DNA of 64,000 nt, from assembly GCA_015065975.1 (NCBI GenBank), contig SVPG01000007.1, forward strand, positions 1 to 64,000, given 5' to 3'. Positions 43,230 to 51,266 of this stretch are shown piece by piece (the stretch's first letter is position 1; the number at the start of each line of letters is the position of its first letter). Below the pieces are notes generated by a model that was not told the origin of the DNA, made no database searches, and saw nothing but the letters and a program-made list of their open reading frames with translations. The translations under genes and the position numbers were made by a program. Origin of the DNA: Oscillospiraceae bacterium (GTDB lineage Bacteria > Bacillota > Clostridia > Oscillospirales > Acutalibacteraceae).

Positions 43230-44324
43230 ATGGAACAAAACGAAATCAAACGCATCGCCGCTCAACTTATTGCTTTGGGTAAAGAATCGGGGCAGATTTC
43301 CGATATGGATATTCTCGATTCACTTGCAAACTACGATTTTAATCCCGAGATCATAGATACTATCTACGAACAGCTCGAAGCCAATGGCATTGAGGTTATT
43401 CAGACCACCATCACCGACCTCGACCTGCAGGATGTTCAGCTTCTCGCTGACAGCGACTCAGAATCCGGTACAGCCACCGGTTACGGCGACGAGTACATAA
43501 CCGACGACCCCGTTAAAATGTATCTTCGCGAGATCGGCAGAATCCCTCTTCTCACAGCGGAAGAGGAGATCGAGCTCGCTATCAGGATAACCAACGGCGA
43601 CGAGGCTGCAAAAAAGCGTCTGTCGGAGGCTAACCTTCGTCTTGTTGTTTCCATTGCAAAAAAATATCTCGGCAGAAATATGCCCCTTCTTGATCTCATT
43701 CAGGAGGGCAACCTCGGTCTTATCAAGGCAGTCGACAAGTTCGACTACACAAAGGGATTCAAGTTCTCCACCTATTCCACATGGTGGATACGTCAGGCGA
43801 TATCCCGTGCGATCGCCGATAATTCCAGAATCATACGTGTTCCCGTTCATATGGGCGAGATTATCAACCGTGTAAAGAAGGCGTCGGCTCAATATCTTCA
43901 CGAACACGGCCGCGAGCCGACCGCCGCAGAGATAGCTGAGATTGCCGACATACCCGTCGCCCGTGTACGCGAAGCTCAGCGCATCGCTCAGGAACCTGTT
44001 TCCCTCGAAACCCCCATCGGCGACGAGGAGGACAGCCATCTCGGTGATTTCATTCCCGATGACAACTCCGCCGCTCCCGATGACGCTGCCGCAGTCACAA
44101 TGCTGCGCGAACAGCTCAAGGAGGTACTCGACACACTCTCTCCGAGAGAGGTCAAAATAATCAGCATGAGATACGGTCTTGAGGACGGAAAATATCACAC
44201 TCTCGAGGACGTCGGAAACGAATTCGATGTCACGAGAGAGCGTATCCGCCAGATAGAATCAAAGGCTCTGCGCAAGCTCAGACATCCGAGCAGAAGCAAA
44301 AAGCTCAAGGATTTTCTGTACTGA
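43230..44324 (+). CDS. Second sigma-70 factor, tandem paralogue with altered -10 recognition residues
   Basis: 364 residues, aligned with the upstream sigma over its whole length, including a region 1.1-like start, regions 1.2 to 4.2 and the same [11 protein letters not shown] spacer. In region 2.4 the canonical ADQART is read as ADNSRI: N198 replaces Gln and I201 replaces Thr. Region 2.4 also has HMGEIINR in place of HMVETINK. Region 4.2 keeps [10 protein letters not shown], so the -35 reading is unchanged. GGAGGGG lies before the ATG. It follows rpoD by 46 bases without a terminator, so the two are likely cotranscribed. A group 2 type alternative sigma is the best label. Confidence 0.9.
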   Translation: MEQNEIKRIAAQLIALGKESGQISDMDILDSLANYDFNPEIIDTIYEQLEANGIEVIQTTITDLDLQDVQLLADSDSESGTATGYGDEYITDDPVKMYLREIGRIPLLTAEEEIELAIRITNGDEAAKKRLSEANLRLVVSIAKKYLGRNMPLLDLIQEGNLGLIKAVDKFDYTKGFKFSTYSTWWIRQAISRAIADNSRIIRVPVHMGEIINRVKKASAQYLHEHGREPTAAEIAEIADIPVARVREAQRIAQEPVSLETPIGDEEDSHLGDFIPDDNSAAPDDAAAVTMLREQLKEVLDTLSPREVKIISMRYGLEDGKYHTLEDVGNEFDVTRERIRQIESKALRKLRHPSRSKKLKDFLY

Positions 44325-44331
44325 CAAACAC

Positions 44332-44361
44332 AAAACCGCGGAATGTTTTTTCCGCGGTTTT
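44332..44361. terminator. Bidirectional terminator after the sigma genes
   Basis: Stem AAAACCGCGGA with TCCGCGGTTTT around a short loop, followed by T-rich sequence on the plus strand and a shorter T run on the minus strand. It separates the dgt-dnaG-sigma unit from the converging dacA2. Confidence 0.9.
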
Positions 44362-44371
44362 TCTTTATATA

Positions 44372-45517
44372 TCAGCCTTTAAGCAGTTCCTCGAGCATAA
44401 TGTAAAATATCCTGCCGAATGTTATTTTTCCGACCGAATGGGTTGTTGTTATGTTGAATTCCCCGAGCAGCTTTCCGTCGAGATAGACCGATACCGTTCC
44501 GACCGTCTGCCCATGCTCAACGGGTGCACAGACGTCCTTTGCGATATTGACCTGCGTGACAATATCCCCTGCTCTTCCCTTCGGAACAAGAACACTCCCC
44601 TCCATCACGAGCTGTGTTCCGACGCTTTTCTCCATTCCCGACAGAACGGGAATGGGTTTTGTTTTTATATCCATCTGCGAAAGGTCCGCAAGCTCATAAC
44701 CCGCAAAGCCGTAATCGAGAAGTTTCTGTGCACAGGAAAATCGCGTCTTGCTATTGGGCGCACCCATAACGACCGCGATAAGCTCCATTCCGTCACGCTC
44801 GGCTGTCGCCGCAACACAGCACCCTGCCTGCGAAGTCGTTCCCGTCTTGAGCCCCGTACAGCCGTCATAATATCTTACGAGTTTATTGGTGTTCGTAAGC
44901 CCCAGCTCACCGTTTCTCAGCGAATCCATCCATATCGTCGAAAACTCCCTGACCCTCTCGTGTCTGAGCAGTTCTCTTGATACTATCGCAACGTCATAGG
45001 CCGATGTAAGATGACCTTCGGCATCAAGCCCTGTACAGTTTTTGTACGCTGTCTGTGTCATACCGAGCTGCTGTGCTCGTTCATTCATCATGGCAACAAA
45101 AGCCTCGTGCGTGCCTGCTATTTTTTCCGCAAGCACGACCGATGCGTCATTTGCCGATCCTACCATAGCCGCCTTTATCAGATCGTACACCGTCATTTCC
45201 TCGCCCGGCTCCAGCCATATCTGCGACCCGCCCATCGAGGCTGCATACTCGCTGCAGGCGACGACATCGCTGTACGATATAACGCCGCTGTCGAGCGCCT
45301 CGAACACAAGAAGCATCGTCATAACCTTTGTTATCGATGCTTCGGGCAGACGCTCGTTTTCGTTTGATGAATAAAGCACCTCACCCGTATCTGCCTCCAT
45401 AAGCACACACGCCTTGCAGTCGAGCTCGAGCTCTATTCCTTGAGCCGAGACTGCAGCCGGGAATGCGGCTGCAGCGGTCACAACGATCATCAGCAAAGCA
45501 AGAAATCTCTTTAACAT
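44372..45517 (-). CDS. dacA: D-alanyl-D-alanine carboxypeptidase (DacA/DacF type)
   Basis: Secreted, membrane-associated penicillin-binding protein that removes terminal D-Ala from wall pentapeptides. A signal peptide (about 1-25) is followed by S61-I-T-K64, S121-A-N123 and K224-T-G226, all three catalytic motifs intact. 381 residues, with a C-terminal beta domain and an amphipathic end. The ATG at 45517 follows GGAGGTG by 6-7 bases; a GTG at 45526 overlaps that site. The ribosome site lies inside a hairpin (see 45518-45565). Compared with the paralogue at 17476 this is the canonical copy. Confidence 0.93.
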   Translation of the reverse strand: MLKRFLALLMIVVTAAAAFPAAVSAQGIELELDCKACVLMEADTGEVLYSSNENERLPEASITKVMTMLLVFEALDSGVISYSDVVACSEYAASMGGSQIWLEPGEEMTVYDLIKAAMVGSANDASVVLAEKIAGTHEAFVAMMNERAQQLGMTQTAYKNCTGLDAEGHLTSAYDVAIVSRELLRHERVREFSTIWMDSLRNGELGLTNTNKLVRYYDGCTGLKTGTTSQAGCCVAATAERDGMELIAVVMGAPNSKTRFSCAQKLLDYGFAGYELADLSQMDIKTKPIPVLSGMEKSVGTQLVMEGSVLVPKGRAGDIVTQVNIAKDVCAPVEHGQTVGTVSVYLDGKLLGEFNITTTHSVGKITFGRIFYIMLEELLKG

Positions 45518-45565
45518 AAAAAGCACCTCCGCAAATTCTGTCTGCCAGAATATATGCGAAGGTGC
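45518..45565 (-). promoter_or_regulatory. Terminator-like hairpin that contains the dacA2 ribosome site
   Basis: On the minus strand a long imperfect stem forms from 45546-45565 (starting GCACCTTCGCA) and 45523-45540 (ending TGCGGAGGTGC). Five T follow, then the ATG. The GGAGGTG ribosome site is in the 3' arm. It could end the hisH-hisF transcript and also hide the site from ribosomes. Confidence 0.75.
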
Positions 45566-45578
45566 CTGTAATAATTTG

Positions 45579-46337
45579 TCAGATTCGGACGCTGAGTCCG
45601 TTTTCGCGAAGATAATTCTTCAGATCGGCTATCTCAAGCTCCTTGAAATGGAACAGCGATGCCGCAAGAGCCGCGTCTGCTCCTCCGACAGTGAGTGCAT
45701 CGAGGAAATGCTTTTTCTCACCCGCACCGCCCGAAGCTATAACGGGAATTCCGACCGCTTCGGATACTGCCTTTGTCAGCTCGAGGTCATAACCGCTCTT
45801 CTGACCGTCGCAGTCCATGCTGGTGAGCAATATCTCTCCCGCGCCGAGCTTTTCAGCTTTGACCGCCCATTCAACAGCATCGATACCCATATCGACTCTG
45901 CCGCCGTTTTTGTAGATCGTGAATCTTCCGTCGGGGGTGCGCTTTGCATCAATGGCGAGCACGACGCACTGACTGCCGAATTTCAGCGCAGCCTCGGTCA
46001 GCAGCTCGGGTCTCATTATAGCAGCCGAATTGACGGAAACCTTGTCGGCGCCCGCGCGAAGCAGAGCTGTAAAATCATCGACCGTTCTTATTCCGCCGCC
46101 GACGGTAAACGGAATAAATACTCTGTCGGCGACCTTCTCGACCATATCTATAACGATATTTCTCGAATCGGAAGATGCTGTTATATCAAGGAAAACAAGC
46201 TCGTCCGCACCGCACTCGTCATAGGCTGCGGCGCACTCGACGGGATCACCCGCATCAACGAGGTTTACAAAGCTGACACCCTTTACCACTCTGCCGTTTT
46301 TTACATCAAGGCAGGGAATTATTCTCTTTGCATACAT
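45579..46337 (-). CDS. hisF: Imidazole glycerol phosphate synthase, cyclase subunit
   Basis: TIM-barrel partner of HisH. It takes ammonia and PRFAR to give IGP and AICAR in histidine synthesis. The N terminus [22 protein letters not shown] with the first catalytic Asp is clear, and the second half has [19 protein letters not shown] with the second. 252 residues from the ATG at 46337, after GGGAGGG. The stop of hisH and this ATG overlap by one base. The frame is open further upstream inside hisH but without a start. Confidence 0.95.
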   Translation of the reverse strand: MYAKRIIPCLDVKNGRVVKGVSFVNLVDAGDPVECAAAYDECGADELVFLDITASSDSRNIVIDMVEKVADRVFIPFTVGGGIRTVDDFTALLRAGADKVSVNSAAIMRPELLTEAALKFGSQCVVLAIDAKRTPDGRFTIYKNGGRVDMGIDAVEWAVKAEKLGAGEILLTSMDCDGQKSGYDLELTKAVSEAVGIPVIASGGAGEKKHFLDALTVGGADAALAASLFHFKELEIADLKNYLRENGLSVRI

Positions 46338-46957
46338 CACTTGTCCCTCCCTATCAGATCGGCAAAATTGCGCAGTATTGCAAGTCCCGTTTTTCCGCTC
46401 TTTTCGGGGTGGAACTGCATTGCAAAGCAGTTGTCCTTCCAAACGGCGGCATGAATATGAGCTCCGTATTCGGTCGTTGCCGCAACTATCGATTCGTCCT
46501 TTGCCCTGAGATAATAGCTGTGGACAAAATACACATACGGATCATCGGGAAGATTTGCAAAAAGCGGACAGTCACGGTTGAGCTCAAGTGAATTCCAGCC
46601 GATATGCGGTATTTTCAGACCGCAGTCATCGGGCAGTCTGAGAACCTCACCCGAAAAAACTCCAAGTCCTTTATATCCGGGAGATTCCTCGCTCGAATCA
46701 AAGAGCGCCTGCAGACCGAGACAGATTCCCAGAAAGGGTTTTCCGCTTGCGATAAAATTCTTTGCAGCCTCACCCATTTTCGTCTCGCTGAGGTTATCCA
46801 CAGCGCTTCCGAATGAACCGACGCCCGGAAGAACTGCCGCATCGGCAGCCGCAATAACCTCGGGCGATGCCGTTATGACCGCTTCGCAGCCGATGTGCGC
46901 AAACGCCTTTTCAACACTGCGGATATTGCCCGCGCCGTAATCTATGATAGCTATCAA
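46337..46957 (-). CDS. hisH: Imidazole glycerol phosphate synthase, glutaminase subunit
   Basis: Class I glutamine amidotransferase that feeds ammonia to HisF. The catalytic cysteine is in [16 protein letters not shown] and the His-Glu pair in MQFHPEKSG. The oxyanion region is [15 protein letters not shown]. 206 residues from a TTG at 46957, which gives the usual (M)[10 protein letters not shown] start and follows GAAAGGATGAG. No other his gene is in the window, so hisH-hisF stands apart from the rest of the pathway. Confidence 0.93.
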   Translation of the reverse strand: MIAIIDYGAGNIRSVEKAFAHIGCEAVITASPEVIAAADAAVLPGVGSFGSAVDNLSETKMGEAAKNFIASGKPFLGICLGLQALFDSSEESPGYKGLGVFSGEVLRLPDDCGLKIPHIGWNSLELNRDCPLFANLPDDPYVYFVHSYYLRAKDESIVAATTEYGAHIHAAVWKDNCFAMQFHPEKSGKTGLAILRNFADLIGRDK

Positions 46958-46984
46958 TTTATGCTCATCCTTTCTATCCGAAGG

Positions 46985-47019
46985 GTAAAACGTGCCGCCC
47001 ACGAAAGCCGTGAGCGGCA
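46985..47019 (-). terminator. Candidate terminator after the lysozyme gene
   Basis: TGCCGC (46993-46998) and GCGGCA (47014-47019) with an inner CACG/CGTG extension form a strong hairpin. On the minus strand it is followed by CGTTTTACC, a short T run. It lies 40 bases past the lysozyme stop and before hisH. Confidence 0.55.
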
Positions 47020-47058
47020 GCGTCTGAATCTCATACCGAAAAGTCGACGGGGCTTATG

Positions 47059-49695
47059 TTATGCCCAGGTGATATTTGTCGGCAGGGGGAACTTTTCGCC
47101 GCGATCGATATTGTAATCGCCGCTTATGAACATCTCTGCCTCATTTCTTCTGCGCCACCAGAGTCCTTTGTAATTGAGTCCGCCCGACTTCATGTATCTT
47201 GTAAATCCGTCTATGATCTGGTTTGCGTTTGCCTGACTGCCGTCACGGTGTGCAATGATCGCAGACTTGAGATAGAACTTATTTGAATCGTTGGTCCAAT
47301 ATGCGGGACCGAGGTTATAGCAGAAGCTGACGAGTGCATCGAACTGCTGCTGATTGAGCTTTATTCCGTTGCGTATCGCCCAGTCGCTGACCGCTATGAC
47401 ATAAGGTCCGTTGTTAAGATCTGCGTTGAGCAGCTTTGTTGCCTCCTCATTAGTGAGGTAAGGCTTTTCATCGGTCAGAATATGCTCCTCACCGATGAGG
47501 TTTGTTATATCGATATTGAACTGTGCAATAGCTGTTGCTTCATTCCAGCTCTTGCTGGCTGTCGTGGTCTTTGCGTGGCCGTATCCGACCGTCCAGTAAC
47601 CCGAAACGTCCTTATAGGGATAGAATACCGTGCCGAGTCCGCTGACGTATGTACCGCCGCCTTCCCATCCTGCGATAAAGGCTGTGCCTTCAGCGCTGAT
47701 GGTCATTGCCTTGACGTCGGTATTCGGCTTTGCAAGAACTACAACATCAGCTGTTGCGGTAACACCGCCAAGGGTTGCCGTTATCTTATAAACGCCGGGA
47801 ACCTTACCCGTTACAACACCCGATGCACTGATCGGTGCATTGGTCGAATTCGACGATGTGTAGGTTATGCCTGCACCGCTTATTGCTGCATTGACGGTCG
47901 AACCGACATTGACGTAATAATAGCTCGCACCGAACTTTATTGTGATGTTCTGTGTCGATGTGGTTATGTTTGTTACGTAAGCGGCACTTACATAGCCGTA
48001 ACCGCTGCCATAGACGATCTTATACCATACATTGGTGCCTTCAACGGTAGTGCCTGTGGTCTGACCCGCTATAACAACCTTTGTACCGTTGGCAATCTGT
48101 CCGAGGACACTCGCCGACGTGCTCGCCGAAGCACGTACTCTGAGAGTGCTTCCGCCCGTTTTTATAACACCCGTTTTGACGGTAGTGACCGATGCGCTTC
48201 CGTTGGGAGGTGCAGTGGTAGCAGTTGTTGCGTTGATGTTTGTAACATTCTTTCCGCATACCCAGCCGGTAATTCCGGGAGTCGGCTCAACGAGATACCA
48301 TGTGACCTTGTCTCCGCCGGTATATGTGGAGCTGTACTGATAGGTCTGTCCCGAAACGAGCGTTGCCACCTTTGTCGAGGAAGCTGTCGGACTTGCATAT
48401 ATTCCGACCGCAGAATTTGCTCTTATGTATTTACCCGTTGAGGTGGTTGTAGTCGTAACTTTTGTTGTGCTGCTTGTTGCAGAAGTTTCAGTCGACGACG
48501 TTGACTCTGTTGAGCTTGTTTCCTGGGTCGAAGAGGTTGTGCTTTCGGTCGTTGACTGTGTTGTGGAGGTCGTTGAAGATGTCGTCGCACTTGTAGAAGT
48601 GCTTGTCACCGTACCGCCGAGGGTTACATCAGAAGAACAGACCCAGCCTGTCATATTTCCGACCTTTACAAGATACCACTTGACTCCGTCGCCGCCTGTA
48701 TAGACTGCAGTGTAGTTATATGCTGTACCCGCCGTCATTGTTGCCGATTTTGCAGACGACTTTGTCGGCTGTGCGTATGCACCAGCGGCACTCTTCGCTG
48801 TGAGTGTTCCGCTCGTTGCGGGCTTTGTTGTTGAGGTGGTCGTCTTTGTAGTCGACTGTGCGCTTGTCACCGTACCACCGAGGGTTACATCGGAGGAGCA
48901 GACCCAGCCTGTTGCATTTCCGACCTTTACGAGATACCACTTGACTCCGTCGCCGCCTGTATAGACTGCGGTGTAGTTATATGCCGTACCCGCTGTCATT
49001 GTTGCGGACTTTGCTGCCGATTTTGTCGGCTGTGCATATGCGCCTGCGGCACTCTTCGCTGTGAGTGTTCCGCTTGTTGCGGGCTTTGTTGTTGAGGTGG
49101 TTGTCTTTGTCGTCGACTGTGCGCTTGTCACCGTACCGCCGAGGGTTACATCGGAGGAGCAGACCCAGCCTGTTGCATTGCCTACCTTTACAAGATACCA
49201 CTTGACTCCGTCGCCGCCTGTATAGACTGCAGTGTAGTTATATGCCGTACCCGCTGTCATTGTTGCAGATTTTGCTGCCGATTTTGTCGGCTGTGCATAT
49301 GCACCTGCGGCACTCTTTGCCGTCAGTGTTCCGCTCGTTGCGGGCTTTGCCGTCGTTTTTGTTGTTGCATCGGCGACGGTCGTGACCTTCACGTAAGTGC
49401 TTATAATATATCCTGTCTTGCCGTTGACGGATATTTTATACCATGTCTTTCCGCTGCTGTCCTTTGCGGTACCGAGCGAGGTAAAGACATCTCCTTTATT
49501 GGCAGTAGCAATCCTGCTGTATCCTGTTCCTGCCCCGCTTCTGACATTAACCTTATTGGCGGTAACTGTCAGCTTCTGTGTGGCTGCATAAACTTCCATC
49601 GCAGAAAATGCACTCTCGGGGAGTATCATTACAGACGCTGTAAGCGTGCATAAAATGAGTGCAAAAGATACTATGATCTTTCCCAGTCTTTTCAT
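47059..49695 (-). CDS. Secreted GH24-type lysozyme with tandem SH3-like repeats
   Basis: 878 residues, exported by a signal peptide (about 1-31 or 1-38). Domain order: one SH3b domain (about 40-104); three near-identical 87-residue units (about 117-364) of SH3-like modules joined by Thr/Ser linkers; a Ser/Thr-rich stretch (about 364-420); a divergent fourth unit (421-487); a further SH3b domain (509-576); a Big-2-like domain (580-657); and a C-terminal lysozyme domain from about 665. The lysozyme has E678 (GWEGG), D696 and T702 (DVSGYWT) in T4-lysozyme order. It likely cuts or remodels peptidoglycan. It resembles phage endolysin catalytic domains, but the architecture is cellular. Confidence 0.9.
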   Translation of the reverse strand: MKRLGKIIVSFALILCTLTASVMILPESAFSAMEVYAATQKLTVTANKVNVRSGAGTGYSRIATANKGDVFTSLGTAKDSSGKTWYKISVNGKTGYIISTYVKVTTVADATTKTTAKPATSGTLTAKSAAGAYAQPTKSAAKSATMTAGTAYNYTAVYTGGDGVKWYLVKVGNATGWVCSSDVTLGGTVTSAQSTTKTTTSTTKPATSGTLTAKSAAGAYAQPTKSAAKSATMTAGTAYNYTAVYTGGDGVKWYLVKVGNATGWVCSSDVTLGGTVTSAQSTTKTTTSTTKPATSGTLTAKSAAGAYAQPTKSSAKSATMTAGTAYNYTAVYTGGDGVKWYLVKVGNMTGWVCSSDVTLGGTVTSTSTSATTSSTTSTTQSTTESTTSSTQETSSTESTSSTETSATSSTTKVTTTTTSTGKYIRANSAVGIYASPTASSTKVATLVSGQTYQYSSTYTGGDKVTWYLVEPTPGITGWVCGKNVTNINATTATTAPPNGSASVTTVKTGVIKTGGSTLRVRASASTSASVLGQIANGTKVVIAGQTTGTTVEGTNVWYKIVYGSGYGYVSAAYVTNITTSTQNITIKFGASYYYVNVGSTVNAAISGAGITYTSSNSTNAPISASGVVTGKVPGVYKITATLGGVTATADVVVLAKPNTDVKAMTISAEGTAFIAGWEGGGTYVSGLGTVFYPYKDVSGYWTVGYGHAKTTTASKSWNEATAIAQFNIDITNLIGEEHILTDEKPYLTNEEATKLLNADLNNGPYVIAVSDWAIRNGIKLNQQQFDALVSFCYNLGPAYWTNDSNKFYLKSAIIAHRDGSQANANQIIDGFTRYMKSGGLNYKGLWWRRRNEAEMFISGDYNIDRGEKFPLPTNITWA
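48604..49347 (-). repeat. Three tandem ~261-bp repeats within the lysozyme gene
   Basis: Units at 49087-49347, 48826-49086 and 48604-48825 encode almost the same 87-residue module, differing at a few codons (for example SSAK for SAAK, and NMTG for NATG in the third). The DNA is also nearly identical, so copy number could change by recombination. Confidence 0.9.
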
Positions 49696-49728
49696 GTGTA
49701 CAGTCCTTTCTTTTGCCGTTAATCCCTG

Positions 49729-49755
49729 CCCAAAAAGCCGACTTGCTTTTTCGGG
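49729..49755 (-). promoter_or_regulatory. Hairpin in the lysozyme gene 5' leader
   Basis: In the transcript CCCGAAAAAGC (49745-49755) pairs with GCTTTTTGGG (49729-49738) around a short loop. It lies between the promoter and the AAAGGA site. No known riboswitch was recognised. Confidence 0.5.
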
Positions 49756-49782
49756 ACGATAAAAACCTCATTATTATGTGAC

Positions 49783-49812
49783 ATTATACTATATAAATAT
49801 ATCCGGTGTCAA
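49783..49812 (-). promoter_or_regulatory. Promoter of the lysozyme gene
   Basis: On the minus strand TTGACA (49807-49812) and TATAAT (49783-49788), both perfect, spacer 18 bases. The leader is about 80 bases. Confidence 0.87.
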
Positions 49813-49872
49813 CTTTGTACCATATCCGACAGCCCATAATTTACAGCATCTTAATACTTTTATCAAATAAAA

Positions 49873-49912
49873 GCAAAAAACGCATCTGAGGAAAATTATC
49901 CTCAGATGCGTT
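49873..49912 (-). terminator. Intrinsic terminator after the Asp-rich membrane protein
   Basis: Perfect 14-pair stem AACGCATCTGAGGA (49879-49892) with TCCTCAGATGCGTT (49899-49912). On the minus strand it is followed by a run of T from 49880 downward. Confidence 0.92.
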
Positions 49913-49928
49913 CTGCTGACTTGATATT

Positions 49929-51143
49929 TTATCTGTATCTTCTTCTGTCGGCACGGTAATCGACATCATCGTCGTCATCATCGCCGCCGAAGGAACCGTA
50001 ACCGTCGTCGTCCCTGCCTCTTCTTCTGTTGCCGAGAACGCCGAAGCTGCCGAAATCATCGTCATCGTCGCCGTCGGAATAGTTTCTGGGCTTGAACTCA
50101 TCGGGGAAACCGTCATCGTCGTCATCGTCATCAAAACCGATGATGGGCGAATCGTCATCATCGTCGTCATCATCAAACGAACCTGCGCCGTTCGATCTGC
50201 CGAAATATGAAGTATCGATCTCGTCATCGTCCATGAGTGATACCTTTCTTGCGCCGCCTCTTGTTACGAGGTCGCTGTAGATATCGTCATCATCGGAGCG
50301 GTCGGAGAATCCACCGTCAAAGCTTCTTCTCCGGCTCTGGCGTGTGGAAGCCGCACCTCTCGAGAAACGTCCCGAGAATCCCATATCGCGGTCATCATCG
50401 TCTCTGTCATCATAATCGTCATACTCATTCTGAGCCGCTCTGCGCTGGCAAAGAATATAACCGACAACAACGCCTGCTGCAAACATTACGATAGCACCGA
50501 AGATTATTCCGATAACTCCGCCTGCGGTGCAGCCGCCGCCCGAAGGATTGTCCGACTGGATAACGGGCTGTGTTACGGTCGGTGTGCCCGTGTAAACATC
50601 TATATCGCTGCCTGTGTTTTCGTCACCGCTGGTGGTCTCAACGATGGTGATGGTCTTTGATTTTGCATCGGAAACGGTTATATCCTCTTTGCTTCCGTTC
50701 TCGTCAAGACCCTGGCATCTTTCGACGATAAGCTCAAACTTGTAATCACCGCCGCCTGCACCTGTTATGACCGAGAAGCTGAGGTTGAGAATGTAGCTGT
50801 CGATCGGGGAAGGTCTGCCGTCGGGCGAGGTGTAGTAGATGATAACACCGTCATCGGTGAGCTGGGTGGTGAAACCCTTATCATTCTCTGCCGTGAGAGA
50901 AGTGTTGAGATTGAGGGCATCCTTATCGAATGTGAGCTTGAGCTGCATATCGACATAGCCGTTCTCGGTCTGAGTCTTTATAATGATGGGAACCTTTACC
51001 TCTTCGCCTGCGATATACTGAGTGATATCGGGGTCGATATTAAGGGTAAAGTCAACATCGGAAAGTGCAAATACCGACATCTGCGATGTCATAATGGCGA
51101 GAGCCATAATTATGATCAAAGCAACAGTCTTTTTGAATTTCAT
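49929..51143 (-). CDS. Membrane protein with cohesin-like outer domain and Asp-rich cytoplasmic tail
   Basis: 404 residues. A signal peptide (about 1-27) is followed by a beta-sandwich domain (about 30-170) resembling cohesin-type domains (VDMQLKLTFDKDALNL). A Thr/Pro linker leads to one membrane helix (207-231), then a tail of about 170 residues made largely of Asp, Arg, Gly, Ser and Phe. By my count 53 of the last 164 residues are Asp, in runs of up to eight, mixed with Arg clusters (RQSRRR, NRRRGR). The orientation (outside domain, inside tail) follows from the signal peptide and one helix. Function unknown. Confidence 0.8.
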   Translation of the reverse strand: MKFKKTVALIIIMALAIMTSQMSVFALSDVDFTLNIDPDITQYIAGEEVKVPIIIKTQTENGYVDMQLKLTFDKDALNLNTSLTAENDKGFTTQLTDDGVIIYYTSPDGRPSPIDSYILNLSFSVITGAGGGDYKFELIVERCQGLDENGSKEDITVSDAKSKTITIVETTSGDENTGSDIDVYTGTPTVTQPVIQSDNPSGGGCTAGGVIGIIFGAIVMFAAGVVVGYILCQRRAAQNEYDDYDDRDDDDRDMGFSGRFSRGAASTRQSRRRSFDGGFSDRSDDDDIYSDLVTRGGARKVSLMDDDEIDTSYFGRSNGAGSFDDDDDDDDSPIIGFDDDDDDDGFPDEFKPRNYSDGDDDDDFGSFGVLGNRRRGRDDDGYGSFGGDDDDDDVDYRADRRRYR

Positions 51144-51193
51144 ATGTAGATCCTGTCCTTTCTTAAGTCATAACATCTCTGTTTAACCAGTAG

Positions 51194-51222
51194 ATTATAC
51201 CACATATTGCGACAGACAACAA
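51194..51222 (-). promoter_or_regulatory. Promoter of the Asp-rich membrane protein
   Basis: On the minus strand TTGTTG (51217-51222) and TATAAT (51194-51199), spacer 17 bases, with TGG immediately before TATAAT as an extended -10. Confidence 0.75.
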
Positions 51223-51266
51223 CACTAATGCAAAATATTTTAAAAATATTCACACAAGAGCCGTTA

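Noticed and set aside
47059..49695. Prophage remnant, suggested by the GH24 lysozyme
   Set aside because: No holin, tail, integrase or other phage gene is near; the signal peptide, SH3 repeats and own promoter point to a cellular secreted enzyme.
49929..50460. Short repeated GAT/ATC tracts that resemble a repeat array
   Set aside because: They are in-frame aspartate codons of one protein, with no spacers or fixed repeat unit, so this is not a CRISPR array.
51228..51256. AT-rich palindrome (AATATTTT...AATATT) after the methyltransferase gene as terminator
   Set aside because: The stem is weak, all A-T pairs, with no T run beyond it; not a convincing terminator.
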